A DNA stretch of 64,000 nucleotides from Pohlia nutans (GCA_022496805.1 CM040086.1:1924501-1988500), one strand, 5' to 3'. Shown: positions 47,925 through 61,286, counted from the stretch's first letter. Program-made: numbers and translations. Notes: generated from the letters alone by a model not told the origin.

Positions 47925-48743
47925 AGCGATTGTATGGGGGTCATTGGCAATGGACGGACCCTATCCTACACTTTCTCACTGATTTTCTGAATGATTCTGA
48001 TTCCTGAATATTCTCAGAAATCAGTCCAGATGGTCATTTTATGGGTAACATGAAAACCTACTGTTATCATTGGAATAACCGGCACCCTAGAAGCATCACT
48101 AAGGTAAGCTATCCTTTTGGAAGCCACCGTATTTGTCCCACTATGTACTAATACTGTACATCTCAGTGATTTTTTTTTGGTTTTGAGCCAAACGCTTATA
48201 TGGCTACTTCATTGAGATTTCAATGTCTGACCTGGCTACTTAAATTATTATTTTTTGTCTGAAGGGGTCTGGCGATGCCAAAGGTCACATACCCTTTATT
48301 CAGAGACCACCTAGCACACAAACCTTGGACGCGGTTTGCCTTCTGGCTATTTTTGGTTGAAAAGGCAATGAAATTCTTATAAGGCCAATCGCCAGAGATT
48401 TTTATTTGTAGCAATATGGCGATTAATCGCCAGAAAAAAAAACACTGGTACATCTGAATGTAAGACACTGATACAAAGTGATCGTAAAGTGATATAAATA
48501 GTGTGATTTGTCTTTTAATTCTTAATGTTTATAATATGAAGTTTTTATTCCATTTATTTGGGATTTTTAATTTGAAACTCAAAAATCTTACAGTAAAAAT
48601 GCAAGGATAAAAGTGTTACTAGAAAGTAAAGTTGTATGGGACACAATGCAGAAATAAAGAGAAAAATAAACAAATCAAAATCAAAATCAAAGTTCAAAAT
48701 TCAAAGTGTTTCTATTAAGACAAGTCTATGTCAATTAACACGG
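47043..48743. other. Intergenic, no gene recognised
   Basis: Mixed composition. The stretch at 47.28-47.72 kb has two short plus frames with no recognisable domain. The only notable structure is the palindromic microsatellite at 47.86-47.92 kb. Confidence 0.4.
47857..47923. repeat. Palindromic (AAT)n(ATT)n microsatellite
   Basis: About 12 AAT units run directly into about 11 ATT units, giving a perfect self-complementary hairpin of some 33 bp per arm. Confidence 0.95.
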
Positions 48744-48747
48744 TTAA

Positions 48748-48986
48748 TCCTTAAACAACCCAAAAGTCCTTTGCGGTTGTATAGTATATTTTGTATTCAG
48801 TGGTTTTTGATCAAAATAACAATGACCAAACATTTTTAGTAAAAAATCAAATTATAAATCATGAAAATATGCATATACCAAAATATTTATTTATTTATTT
48901 ATTACAATTCATATATTAAACCACCATTGCACAATTATAAGGCTAAATACATGTTGTAGAGACATATTCCAAGAACCTTTTAAGGG
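48748..48986. mobile_element. Possible TTAA-flanked element, 239 bp
   Basis: TTAA (48744-48747) is followed by TCCTTAAACAACC. The right end GAACCTTTTAAGGG is followed by TTAA (48987-48990). The ends match only partly, so this is a weaker member of the family. Confidence 0.45.
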
Positions 48987-49469
48987 TTAAAAGAGGTAAT
49001 TTACGGTCCGGAACAACCTTAAACTACCTAGGTGACAATTGGGGGTGGGTTCCCTTTAGATGTGATCATTAGCATTTAAGAGGGTGGCAATTCGATTTCA
49101 ATCGAATGCACGTCGTGAGGGCTAATACCTCCCTGCTTGATAGGAACCCCAAGTGTGAGAGGGAATTGCTCCTAGGCCTCATGTTTACGATGGAGGCGTC
49201 GCTCTTATTTAGAAATAATTAGGAACATAGAGTCTAGTCCAGATATTGCAAGAAGAAAATTTCAAAAAATCACCCATTGGGAAGTATTGGAAAATGTGCT
49301 CTCTTCGTTCTTAGTGTGATGTTTGTAATTTGTTGTTGTGCATTGAGACTTCACCATTAAAAAAAATGCCATACCAGTCCAACACTAATTAAAACATCAA
49401 AATTTTCCACCTCTTAGCCATTTTGGGGAGCCTTTTGACTTCCTTAATAATATCATGGGAGGCCGAAAT

Positions 49470-50035
49470 TGTATTTCTTCTTGAAAGAATAAGGGTATTT
49501 GTACTAAAAATGTTACAAGAGGCTGGAGTTGAATTTCTTCTTGGAAGAATGAGGGTATTTGTACTAAAAAGGTTACAAGAGGTTGAGTGACTTGTATTTC
49601 TCCAAGAATGAGGGTGTTTATACTAGAAATGTTACACCAAAGGTCAGGGTTTTATTTCTTCTTGGAAGACTGAGGATATTTGTAATAAAAATGTTACATG
49701 AGGTTGAGTGAGTTGTGTTTCTCCAAGAATGAGGGTATTTGTACTAAAAATGTTACAATTAGAGCTTAAGGTTGTTCATGAAGGTATTTGTACTAAAAAA
49801 ATGTTACACTAAGAGGTCGGGGTTGTTCTTTTTGAAAGAATGAAGGTATTTGTACTGAAAATGTTACACTAAGAGGTCGGGGTTGTTCTTTTTGGAAGAA
49901 TGAAGGTATTTGTACTGAAAATGTTACACTAAGAGGTCGGGGTTGTTCTTCTTGGAAGAATGAGGGTATTTGTACTAAAAATGTTACTAAGAGACCGGGG
50001 TTGTAGGTATTTCGTAGTATTGGGAAATGAAGAGG
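49470..50035 (+). repeat. Minisatellite, unit about 60 bp
   Basis: About nine tandem units hold GTATTTGTACTAAAAATGTT, then AAGAGGTCGGGGTTGTTCTT and GGAAGAATGAGG. The last three full units are nearly identical at exactly 60 bp. A long minus frame through it (repeating FSVQIPSFFQKEQPRPLSVT) is a repeat artefact. Confidence 0.9.
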
Positions 50036-51942
50036 CCGGAGTTGTAGGTATTTCGCAGTATTGGATAATGAAGGGTTTGGGGAAAAAACAAACCCAGAAG
50101 CCTTGAAACTCGGTCCTTGATTTCGCCAAGATGTGATGCTGGGACTAGGGAAGTAGAGCCGGAACTCGTGGGCTGCACTTTCCATAGTCCATACATCGCG
50201 CCCCTAATTTGTTGGAGCATTTGTCCTATATTGGGACTCTGTCTGAATAATACACCAAAGGGATCATTCCATACACTGGGCCCCTCAGGCAGCCCCCGGC
50301 GCTTTCCAATCTGCTCTGCTGCTCTGCACAAGCAAGCAAGGATATGGAGCAAAGAAAAGAGATGAGATGATGGAAGCTTAATATTAAGTTAAATAAAGTA
50401 GTCCAATTGTCACATGGCAACCCCTGCCCCTTGACGTCAATTGTTGACTCCTGCACGCCCTGACAACGCTTGATCGCTACCCCAATCACAAGCTCCGATC
50501 CTTCTTTCTGGTTCTGCAAAATTCAGCCAGAGAAAAAGTAAATGGCCGGTCTCATTCTCTCCAATGGAAAATCAAATCCAAGCCGTGGCCAATAAGAACG
50601 CATTCCACATTGATCTGTTGGAGGACATAGATGATGACCTTGGACACCCCGGAAATAAAGGCTACTGATGTATACACTGCACAGTGCAGAGGAAACAAAT
50701 GGCACAGAACCCTCCGACATAACCCGACAGTTCCTGACTTTCTAGAACGTCATCCTCGTCGTCTTCTTCAGGTCCACCCATCCCAGTTATGGAGTTTGGA
50801 CCAACTCCACGGCCCTTGCTCCAAGAAAATTCAGTTGTACATGGTCGCCCTGCAATCCAACCTCAAAAATCTGGTTACGTCGAAAGTAGATGTCGAACGC
50901 ATCTCTAATCTTAAGCTTCTCGAGTTCTGGTCCAAAACACTGTAGTAAACTTGGTTTGGGTGGTGGAACACCATGTCAGTACCTCTAGAGCACGTCCAAC
51001 CCAGCAAATATCCTACATCCCCATTCCCAAACTTAACACACACAGAATTCTCTGACAAAGCAAACCCAAGAAAAAAGGGTATCACATACGTAGGGAGTGG
51101 TGGAAACGAATCATAACTGACGCAACGGAAGAAGCAACAGGAAATGCAAAATGTGGAAGTAAACTTCTTATTACGTCCAGACCATGAGGCAGGGAACTTT
51201 TACAAAACTTCCGAGAGGAAGAAGACCCCAACGGCCTACCATCGGACTGGACCACGGACTCAATCTTGTATCTGGGAATGGGGAACGGCTGGACCTACTT
51301 CTCTTTCGCAACTATGCATCCAGCCCTCCTCCAGCAGCAACCCTGACTGTGGCATGTTTAATTTTACAGAGCACCAAGTCTCCTGAGAAGAGAGAGGCCA
51401 CGTTCGACCTCTCAGCTGCACCTAACATGACCTACGCATTACTAAACGATATCCTCCGCGCTTGTAATATCCTGTAACCAGGGGACGGGAAACGACAGAC
51501 GCGCAATCCCCCGACAAAACCTCCGTCTCGAATTTAGCAGCCGACGACCCCACAGCCTCCATCACCTCATCCCCTCTTTGCCTGGCCCCCTCTCTTTCTC
51601 TCTTTCTGGCGTGTCTCCTCGTTCCCCAAAATTGGAAAAGGAACACCATAATCTGTCGCTCCCCTAATCTGGATGATCCATCCTCTTCAGCCTGTACCTG
51701 CACACTATTCTTCAATGAAATTTGCTATACACTCAGCTGACCAGCAGAGTTCACCACTTTGCGCGGAATCACACAGACAAAGTGGCTCCATGCCAACGGC
51801 GTCCAGTGACGTGATGCATCCATTCATACCTTCGATTCCTGGTACACCACACCACCATCAGCTGCAACTAACAGCTGCTCCTATCATCGCCTCCCTGCTT
51901 TCCCCGCCACTGCTCCTCTCCGCCCGCAGCGCAGGGCGCCAA
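50036..51942. other. 3' flank of the YTH gene, no gene assigned
   Basis: GC content rises gradually from the minisatellite toward the YTH stop codon. The near part is probably 3' UTR. Several short frames on both strands (for example 50226-50519 and 51422-51715 minus) could be exons of another gene, but I recognise no domain and could not join them. Confidence 0.4.
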
Positions 51943-54900
51943 TCACTGCCCCTCAACCACCGCCACGCTATCTTTCTCTACACTCGATACAACGTTCCGT
52001 CCCTCCACCACAGCTGCTCCTGGCCCGCCCTGCTCTGCTTGCTCGCCAGGGATTTCCTTCACCTCATCACTGATGTTCAATACCGCAACCCCTGAGGATA
52101 ACTCATCGGACAAGGATCTCACCGGTGGACTACTGTCGCCGCATTCCTCATGTCCACTGCCATGCACACTCGAACTGGGTGCTTCTTCCACAGCCTCGGG
52201 TTTATCCATCTCTACAGGTTTACCGACTCCCACCCCTTCCACAACCTCATCATGCTTCGATTGAGTCGAGTCTCCCTCCGTGGGAGCGGATTCCAATTCG
52301 CTACTCCCAGTCTGCCCACCTCCCTGCAATTCACAACCCACCTCAGTCGCGATTCTATCTGCACAATCGCATCCATTTGCAGAAAACAGCATGCTCGCGT
52401 TTCGAGTCCTCAAATGCTCAAGCTATTGGCGCCCAGCATTTCACTTGCACGAAAATCTATCGTGCGAAGACCACCAAAGATGTTTCCATCCGCGGGAGTA
52501 TTCAAAACCAGCACGAGCGAAACTTCAAAGCCCCGCTAACAACTACGACATCGCCAAACCGTCCCCCGACCACTTACAATAGATACAGATCTACACGTAC
52601 AAATAAGTGCCTTACACGCCACAAATACAACACATCATCCGCCATACCTGGCGATGCTGCTCCCGCTGCTGCTGACTCTGCTGCCTGGCTCGTTTCTCAG
52701 TCAGCGCTCGTTGCCGGTTCTCGTAGAATTGGAAATCATCCAAAATCGACGTTTTCGAAGCGAAGCTCTTAAAAATATTCAGCATCCCAATACCCTGCTC
52801 GAACTTCACCTGCACACACCACGCAAACCATGTCAACGACGCTTCTGTAAAAGTCATCACCACTCACATCATTCTCAAAACAGCCCACGACACACTCAGA
52901 TCAACAACGACATATGGTCGCACGCGAAATCATCGATCGACTCTGTTCCAAACTTGGGAGGCATAATGCGGCCTGTTGCAATATCAGCCTCCACATTCTG
53001 ATACTTAGAAAAACAGAATATGATAAATTCCCCTCCCACAGCATTTCATCACCTGCCTCCGCTCATCCCCACAACCACTCACCATCTGCTCACCGACTGG
53101 TCAGCACTGCCGTACTGTACAGTCCTGGACGCTCAGGGTGCCGCCAAGGCCAATCCCGCTTACCTACACAGCTATAGTGAGGCTGGGTCGGAATCTTACC
53201 TCCTGGGTGTCCCTGCTGTTCGTCACCGGCTTGTTCTCGTTATTCTCCAAAATAATGTGACGGAACTGGCAATTCGGGATGTCCTTTATTATGTGCCATG
53301 TCACAGGGAATCGACCATTCCACTTGTCTTGCTGCCAGTAGTCCACACTCTTCGAAAAGTCCACAGGACCTGTCATCTCAGCCACGCCGCAAAACTGTCC
53401 GCTCGCATTCACCTGAATATTCATCCAACCGGCATGTACCCGAACCACACTCCCATTAGACCAATCCATCACTTACTCTCCTGTGTTTCCACCCTATGTA
53501 CGGCCCCGAAGACTTCTCACATGCCATGCACAAGATCCCCATTCTCACAACATCAGATGCATAATTTCTCGTACAAACCGCCGTGTCAACACGATCACAG
53601 ACAGCCACCCTCAAAAAGAAGAACCATCAGCCCAGCTGCACAGAACCTCAAACAGACCTGGACCTGGCAACGTCCACCTTACCGAGAAGAACAGAAACAC
53701 TGGGCAGCTCTTGCCATCCCCGCCGCACTTCGTCGAAGCCTCCTGGTATGCGGCATCTAGCCTTTTATTTCCTACTGGAGTGCTGGCCCACACGTTGTAC
53801 TTGATACTCTTATGCACATCATCTTCGCTGTAAGACTTGATCACAAAAAACTTGGCGTGCTCGTAGCTGGTCACGAACTCTGCCTTATTGTACTGTTCCT
53901 TGTTCGCGAACGGACTCGCCACATCGCCGTTTCCCGTCGAGCTACCAACTTGTCCACGAGTGTGTCTCACAACACCGGGAATAGCCCGCTGGCTCCTGCT
54001 TCTTATCGTGCGGGGTCCTCTGTTCTGCTCGTTCAAAGGATCCAGACCGCCGTTGCTGCTACCGATAGGTCCGCCACCTCGACCCCTCTGCTTGCCCTTG
54101 TCCATACCAACCCAGCCTCCGCGCCCGTTTGGCCTCGAGTCCATGGATACGTTCCCCATGCCGCGACCTCTCACCGGCCCATTAGGCCCGTTCACCACTC
54201 CGGAAAGCGGAGGATAACCCCTGGCGAGTGCCCCAGGACCAAGGTTGGGTGACGTCAATCCGGACGGATTTCTCGACTGCTGAGATGCTTGTATGTGTAT
54301 CTGGAACCGGAAAATCTACTAGCATCAATACCTTATTGCAGCATAGAGGGGCATACGACGTTCTCTATCTTCTCCTACACCTCTCACAAACTAAGCACCG
54401 GGCCCCTACCTCTCTCGTTGACACCTCTGTCCATGCTGGCCCGACGGAAACCGGGTGACACTTAAGATCATCACTCCAACACAATTTACCAATACCGTCC
54501 CGAAACAGAACAAAACATTCCCAACCTTCAATTCTTTCATTTCACGAAGAATGCTACCTGCAATGGAGTCATCCGTCTCAATGGCTGTGCGGGAACTCCC
54601 GGCGCCGAGAACTGTTGCGAAGCCATCGAATGCATCCCTGCTGGGATCCCGGGTCCCTGCTGACCTTCTGATAATTTCGTAGCATCCGCCCATGAAGGTG
54701 CGCCGGCCCTCAGCCCCTCATATCGTACGTCCTGTGATGCTGGACCGTGAATTGTCAGCGGTAAGACACCTCTGGAATAAGGTCCGTGTGGGGGGATGAG
54801 TGCCATGGCTGGGTAACCCGGCCTGGGAACCCCGTTCTTACCATCTACTCCAGGAGGGCCGGGCTCGCCATTTCCTGATGTTGCACCCTCCCCACCATTT

Positions 54901-56262
54901 ATCGCAGCAGGACGCGATCCCATGTACTGCGCAGCTGGAGACATCGGCTGTTGGTATAGGTGGCTGGGGTACTGGAAAGCCTGAGGTCCATACAGCTGCC
55001 CATCCGCACCCATCGTGGGCACAGGCGTCCCTGGAGTGTATGGACTGTAAGACGGCTGAGAAGCATACCCGAAGCTGGTGGCATGCATGAACACGGAGCC
55101 ACCACTATCGCCGTACACACCCTGCACACAAATACGTAACTGCATCAGACAGCACACAACCCTACGATCGATATTGCCCGATGAAATGGTCGACATGCTG
55201 TAGACTGCAGCAGCATATGAATAAAAAGGGCAGTTCTGTTGTTGGCAGTGATCATTCTGGATGCAATTTTACGCTATGGTAGTACATGCCGCCTTCAGCA
55301 TCGAATATTCAGAAAGTAATTTTCCACAGCCCAGAAATCCTCTAATCCAACAGGGATGCAAATGCTTGCAACGACTTACTGGGGATGGAATCTCTACTCC
55401 ATCGACAACGTATCTGGAATAGTCGTCCCATTCACCTGCAACAGGAGGTTCATATCCTGCGCACAAGTCGCGCAAACGATAAGTGACCAATTGGAAGTTC
55501 TGAAGGAAGAATTGGAAGTCATCGTCACAAGGCTCACGTCGTACGAATTGCCCAATTTATCCTTTTACTGCGAAATCGTACAGAAAGGAGACTTCACGTT
55601 CGAAACGAGAGAATAACAGGTAAAGTCAACGCAAACCTCCGTGAGGATAATCGTAGACATAGCCGTGGGTGGGATAGCCATTCATGCCACCAACATAGTA
55701 CATTCCTCCTGCGGCTCCCTCGTGTATTCCGTTTGTACTCGCTGCATCGCCAGTTCCAATCGATGCAGAGGCATCTCCACTAGCATCGGATGACTCTTCG
55801 TCGTTAGTTGGAGGCACCTGCATGCACATGACACTGGTGAAAAGTCTCAAAGTAAGACGTTGATTGTGGTCTGTTGTAACCAGGGTCCCAATGTACAAAT
55901 GTCTTCATTGAATTCGAAGACAGTTATTGTATAGCTAGGAAATATTTCTCTGCAAAAAAGTCACTGCGATTCAGGTTTTGCCAATACATCCCTACGATTC
56001 GAACTTTTCACTGATAGAACCCCCACTGATCTTCTTGGTATAATTTGTGATTGAAGTTTGAAAAATAGGATCAAGAAACTGTCATCGTTATTTAAGGATT
56101 CTACAGACAATAGAAAGATGTGCGATTAGAAGTCCGTCATACCTCTGGAGTGACGTTATCCGCTTGGTTTGGAGTGTCGACTTTCAGATTTTGCAGCAGT
56201 TCGCTCACTTCTGGTGATTGGAGTGGGTTAAGTATTACAGAGCAACTATGATTGAAATTCAT
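51943..56262 (-). CDS. ECT: YTH-domain m6A reader, plant ECT family
   Basis: Cytoplasmic reader of N6-methyladenosine in mRNA. Exons in minus order: 56262-56143 (start uncertain), 55817-55637, 55456-55380, 55121-54558, 54300-53683, 53412-53200, 52809-52648, 52323-51943. All introns are GT-AG and all joins keep frame, giving about 771 residues. Residues near 20-28 hold the short ECT N-terminal motif (ELLQNLKVD). The middle has the conserved plant stretch [10 protein letters not shown] and SGVYGD-like, Tyr/Pro/Gln-rich low-complexity sequence, then an RG-rich tract. The YTH domain covers about 463-621. The aromatic cage is complete: Trp485 (NVWAS), Trp546 (DYW) and Trp551 (DKW). The C-terminal 126 residues are acidic. 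The start shown (MNFNHSC) lies upstream of a good acceptor (CTTAAC branch-like site, CACCAG at 56212), so the real first coding exon may be elsewhere. The last exon's acceptor is the best in-frame choice. Confidence 0.92.
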
Positions 56263-58510
56263 AATACGTGTCCCCGCGTGACAATTTCAGAAATTTATAA
56301 AGAGTAACTCACTAATGCATCCTCAGTTCATAAACCAGGTACATGAGACAAATTAGTACTGATAAGGACCTCTGCAACAAACTTGTCTTTAAAAAATCAA
56401 TTAAATTGCACATTGTCACCTAACAGAATGGAATTGCAACTGTTTTACAAAGCACAAGGAGACTCCAATCACGCGGTGCTTATGTCTTCTAGGGTGTAAT
56501 CAGCTTAACCTAGAAACACTCTCCACCAATCGGTTTTTACAATGCTAATACTCTCAATATTTAGTGCGAAATTAGCGATGTGCAGGATTCCCCAAGGACA
56601 GACTGCACGGGAAGAGAAAGTCCTTCGTCTCTCTCCCATTAACATGAACCAAACAATGGAACAATGTCAGTGTCCTTTCTCACTCACCATGTCTGCTGCT
56701 AGCGAATTGGCATATAAGGCATTAAGCAGCCATATAAATGCGTAATAAGAGCAAAATTTTATTGCTGTGGTTGAAGCCGTCCCTCTCAGACTCAGTGGAG
56801 CGGCAACCTCTAAACCTCCGCAAGATCACCAGGCCGGGAGGAATACTAAGATTCGATTTGCTCATTTACAGATGTTCGGAAAGTTCGGATTGTGGCATCC
56901 TCGCTCAAGGGATACCGCGACGTCCACGACGTACAATGCAAGTCGTGACACAAATTACGATAAATTAAAGCAGCTGTTTCACCGAAGTATGGCATGAGCA
57001 TCGTTCCAAGTATGAACAACATGCTAGGTTAAACTGTTGAATAATATCTTCAAACGAACACGCAGTCAAGCCCTGAACACGGTCTGTAGCGTTGACTTCA
57101 GTTTCCCGAAATTCTAGTCATGCAAGCTAGCAGTAACAGAATGAAAAGCTGTTCTGAAAACCCTGGAATCTGTTCGGTGATCGCAAGCGACGCTCCGCAA
57201 CGTTCCTTCACGCACCTTCACGGTGTTGAAGTTCCTGAAGAGAAGCATCATCTCTTTAGTTACAACATCGCCACGTGCTATCGTCCCACTCTACCAAAAA
57301 ACGAGAGGAGCCTTCGCAATTGGTGTGAAGCTCCACAGCCACTCTAGAATCATACCAAAGGCACAGAAAATGATCTGCAAGTAGTAATACCTGAGACCTT
57401 ACCAGAAGAGTTACGTTTAGAAGAGACGGACAGGATTTCTTGGAAGTGAAGTCTATTCGACGCATTTCACCAATAAAACAAAAGTGATCAAAGCCTTCAA
57501 TGGCGTTAAAACACTACAACAAAGTGACGTTGTCATTTCCCGAGAGGCTACGACACAATACGTTTTCCAGCGCTAGCTTACGCAAGTCTTGGAAGTAAAG
57601 ATCCCAGACCAGTCGTTGAACGACGATCGCTCTCTATCTTCGAAATGCAAGTTACACACACCGTGTTCGTTCTTTAAACCTGTCCTCTCTTCTCAACTCA
57701 ACTACAGCGTTCTTGGTGAAGAAAGCCTAGAGTTCTTTCCGTATACAACAAAAAACCACACGCCGGGAACGACTTCCACGACACGAGTCTAAAGATATGC
57801 AGGCCTGCTCGTTCTCGACCAGAAACAATACCGCATTGCCGTACAACGAGTTTCGCAAAACCACAAACCCGACACGCTACCATTTTCCTCCCAAGAAAAC
57901 GATACGCAAGTTTTTCACAGCGTCATCACGATCGCCGACAAAGACAACTTAACTTCCCGCAACACTGTACGTTAATAATTAATTGACGAAGGGAAAGGAT
58001 ACGTTCAGCGGGCTGAGCGACTACCGCCATTTCTAACAACTCGCAGCACCACCACCCCCGGCGTCCACCGCAGTAGCCAAACGTCGTCTCCACCAATTGG
58101 CCAACTCTTGGACTCACCACCACGTACTACTGCCAGCTTAAATATTATTAAAATATAATAACACGTCGTCGTCGGGTCCCGAAAAACGTCCGCTCCACCA
58201 CTCCCAATCCAACACCAAAATATATATTATACCAATTCACAACCCCGGGGGCTCTACAGTCGCCTTTCCGTCTCCCCACGGAATTCGTCAGCATTCAATC
58301 ACTACCACAACAACCTCCCCGATCCTCCGCCTCCGTCAACCAACAGTAAACAACCTCCTCACCATTCACGTTGCACGACGACCTCAGTAATCAAACCCCT
58401 GCTTCGCACACAACAACAGCAGCACCGCAACCTCCCGCCCGCTCATTCCAAACTGCTTGATCAGAGAACCGGATGGCCCGGGTTAAGTTGTTGCAAAGCC
58501 ACTACTTACA
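56263..58510 (-). promoter_or_regulatory. 5' UTR and leader introns of the YTH gene
   Basis: No long coding frame was recognised. A strong donor, CAT/GTAAGT, lies at 58509-58504 on the minus strand, which suggests a noncoding first exon ending at 58510 and one or more long leader introns. The GC content is higher than in intergenic DNA. The missing first coding exon, if there is one, should lie here. Confidence 0.45.
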
Positions 58511-58960
58511 TGAGAATGGACAATAGACGACACCAAATGAATAGCAGCCTGCACACAAGCTTTGAAGAACTCCAGGCAGCAAGTCTACTCTATGGTTTTA
58601 ACTTTCCACTGAGGCTCACGGCGACAGAGCCTGCCACCAAAAGCCAACAACGACAATCTTCCTTCCCCGCCCGCCCGCCCGCCTTCCTTCCGAGTCGCCC
58701 CGGCCCGTACTTACCGGAAGACCCGGTGCCCGAAGCCCTAATGGGCCCCACCCCCGCCTCGATTCTGATGCCCGGATTGGTACCCTGCGTCCTTCCGCCT
58801 TACCTGGGTCCCGCCCCCGTTTCTGCGCTTTGGTGGTCGGGTGGACCCGCGGGGGGACGGGTCCAACGTGACCCCCGTGATTTGCTGGGGCTCGCTGTTT
58901 GTTCAACGTTTTCGCCAAATCACAGCAGCCTGAGTTCGGAATGTCACTTGGGAACCCTCT
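58511..58960 (-). promoter_or_regulatory. GC-rich first exon and promoter region
   Basis: A local GC-rich island (58620-58900) sits upstream of the strong donor and is sharply bounded by AT-rich DNA after about 59.0 kb. This is where the YTH transcript most likely starts. A 174-codon plus frame and a 100-codon minus frame overlap here; neither shows a recognisable domain, and both are expected in GC-rich DNA. Confidence 0.4.
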
Positions 58961-59183
58961 ATTGGGCTACCCTCACTGTTCATATTACAAAAGTGGACTC
59001 TCAAAGGACCACCCACTCTTGTTTTGTCCCTTAAACACTATTCTTTTGTCAGGGTAGCGTTTCCATCCTTTTTGCATGGGAATATGAAGAGTGAGTTGTT
59101 GTACTAGTATCTAAGATAAACAACTAAGGACGGTGTAACCAATCTTCTTTATATTTGTCGTAAAATATTTGAACAATTTGTTA

Positions 59184-59369
59184 CTCCTTTCGTTCTAAAA
59201 AAAAACCTTGTTTTCATTCCAGTCCATGGAGTAAGCTTAATCCCATGATTACGGAAATCGGAGGATGTTGGCAAGGCTTAGGTTATTAGACTAACTCTAA
59301 TTTAGAGATTCGTGACGTGCGGCCTTTTTATAAGATGCAAATTCATAAATTGAGTGAGTATAGAGGGAG
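59184..59369. mobile_element. Stowaway-like MITE, 186 bp
   Basis: The left end CTCCTTTCGTTCTAAAAAAA and right end TATAGAGGGAG are flanked by TA (59182-59183, 59370-59371). The CTCCCTTCGT-type end followed by an A run is the Stowaway (Tc1/mariner) pattern of plants. Confidence 0.7.
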
Positions 59370-59371
59370 TA

Positions 59372-59870
59372 TTTTGACTGCTTCAAAGTGTATGCATGAT
59401 CAAAATCCATGGCAATAATCCATTATCAGCATGATCAAAATCTATTAATTAAGCTACTAGCATTGTTTGCAATGCCTCAAAGCACTTGTTAAGGGTTTAC
59501 GAAACTTAATTGCCGGTGGTGAATGACTATAATTGGAAATCGTGGTTTTGATTTGGGATAAAACTTAAGTCGATGTCATAGTCTTTTTGTGGGATGGGGG
59601 AGTATTATTGAAATAGTACATATGTGAAAATAACATATATTATAATATTGTGATACCAAAAACTTTTAATATATGTAGTGCATTGCTTGGTAAATTACAT
59701 TTTCTTAATTTAATTAGCGTTGTTCAACATGTATGTTTTGAACTACCCTAAAGTGGGTGGTTTAGCGTTGTCCAATAGGAAATGGACTCTTAAGGGAGTG
59801 TAAATTTTCAAGTAGTCACAAATAGATTTGTTGAAATCCCTTGCATTCCGCAATTTGAGATTTTTTTTAG
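59372..59870. other. AT-rich spacer
   Basis: No gene or bounded element recognised. Confidence 0.4.
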
Positions 59871-59874
59871 ATGA

Positions 59875-60800
59875 GTGTCGAATCAACAAGATGCAAAGAA
59901 TTTCAGAACCAAGATACAATGTCAGATTGATGAAATGTGAAGGTCACATGAATAAAATGCAAAGAATGTTGAACAAACAAGGATCCAACATTCTTTACAA
60001 ATTGAATGTAAAAAATGTAGGATCAACCGGATGGAAAGAATGTCGCATCAACGAGATGCAAAAAAAATTGGATTAATCGGATGGAAACAATGTTGCATCA
60101 ACGAGATGCAAAAAAAATTGGATCAACTGGATGCAAATCAAGGATGTAAAGATCAACCACATGCGTGACTACATGTAAAGACTGTTGAATCAACTGGAGG
60201 TAGACTCGCATCAACCGGATGCAGACAGAGTGTCGCATCAACCGATTGTTGGAAACAATTGGACGTCGAAGTAGACAGTCACATCAACCGAATGCAGATT
60301 GGTGTAGACTCACATCAACCAAATGCAGACGATAGAGTAGATTGTCACATCAACCGGATGGATGCAGACCAGTTGTTGGAATCAATTGAACGTAGACGTA
60401 AACAGTCGCATCAATCGGATGAAGACAGTAGGTAGTAGGTAGATTTTCGTATCAACCGGGATGCACATTGTTGGAATCAATTGGACGTAGACGTAGATAG
60501 TAGGTAGACTAGGTAGACTATTGCATCAATCGGGATGCAAACTATTGGAATGAATGCAAGTTAAGAATGTCAAATCAATTGAATGTGGATGTAGGCATAG
60601 ACAATCGCATCAATTGGATGCAAAAAGTTGAATCAAATGGACGTGGACGTAGGCATTCGCATCAACCGGATGCAAATTGTTGAATCAATGAGATACAAAA
60701 AACGTATGATGAACCGATGCAAAGACTATTGAATCAACCATATGCAAAAAATGCAAAAGAATGTCGGATCAAGCGGATGCAAAGCGGCATCTTACAAGCA
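59875..60800 (-). repeat. Satellite block 2, inverted relative to block 1
   Basis: The same phrases as at 12.43-16.48 kb appear in reverse complement: CGCATCAACCGGATGCA, GGACGTAGACGTAGA, GAATGTCAAATCAA. About 0.9 kb and more degenerate, with many units lacking the long AT phrase. The outer left part uses a different short motif (AACAAGATGCAAAGAATGT). Confidence 0.85.
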
Positions 60801-61286
60801 AGCTTACAAGTGGCTCAATTATTTTTAACATGTGCCCTTTTATTTCAATACAATGTGGGATACCACGGATAACTTGAATGGTTTCTTTTTTTATTCAATT
60901 TTTTTCTCATTTCTTAGTTAAAGGAACACACAAAAAATCTATTGCAAAAATTTAATTTTGTCTTTTTACTTTGTTGAAGCTTTATTGAAAGTACAACCTT
61001 TGCTTATTTCCAAACTATGCTATTAAGCATATCGTTAAGTTTTTAATTTAAGTATGGTGGGTAGCTAATTTCTTTCGAGACTGGCATGAATTGAAATTGT
61101 ATAACTTCTAACCCTTCACATTATAAAATTATTATAACAACCAATTAAATTTTTGAAGAAATTGACACAAATAATTTTAAAATATTGAATAAGTAGAGTT
61201 CTACTGCTCTCCATACTACCATCGACAACTAATTTTATATTTTGAAATTAAAAATTTGTTAAATGATGTATGATGAAATGACCCAT
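60801..61286. other. AT-rich spacer
   Basis: No gene or bounded element recognised. Confidence 0.4.

Noticed and set aside
49793..50185. 130-codon minus frame with repeated FSVQIPSFFQKEQPRP
   Set aside because: It is a translation of the 60-bp minisatellite, not a gene.
51673..54252. Long plus-strand frames opposite the YTH gene
   Set aside because: They are antisense shadows; the minus strand has the YTH domain with in-phase splice joins.
58510..59034. 174-codon plus-strand gene
   Set aside because: Low-complexity Pro/Ser/Arg content in a GC island, no recognisable domain, and it overlaps the likely start region of the YTH transcript.
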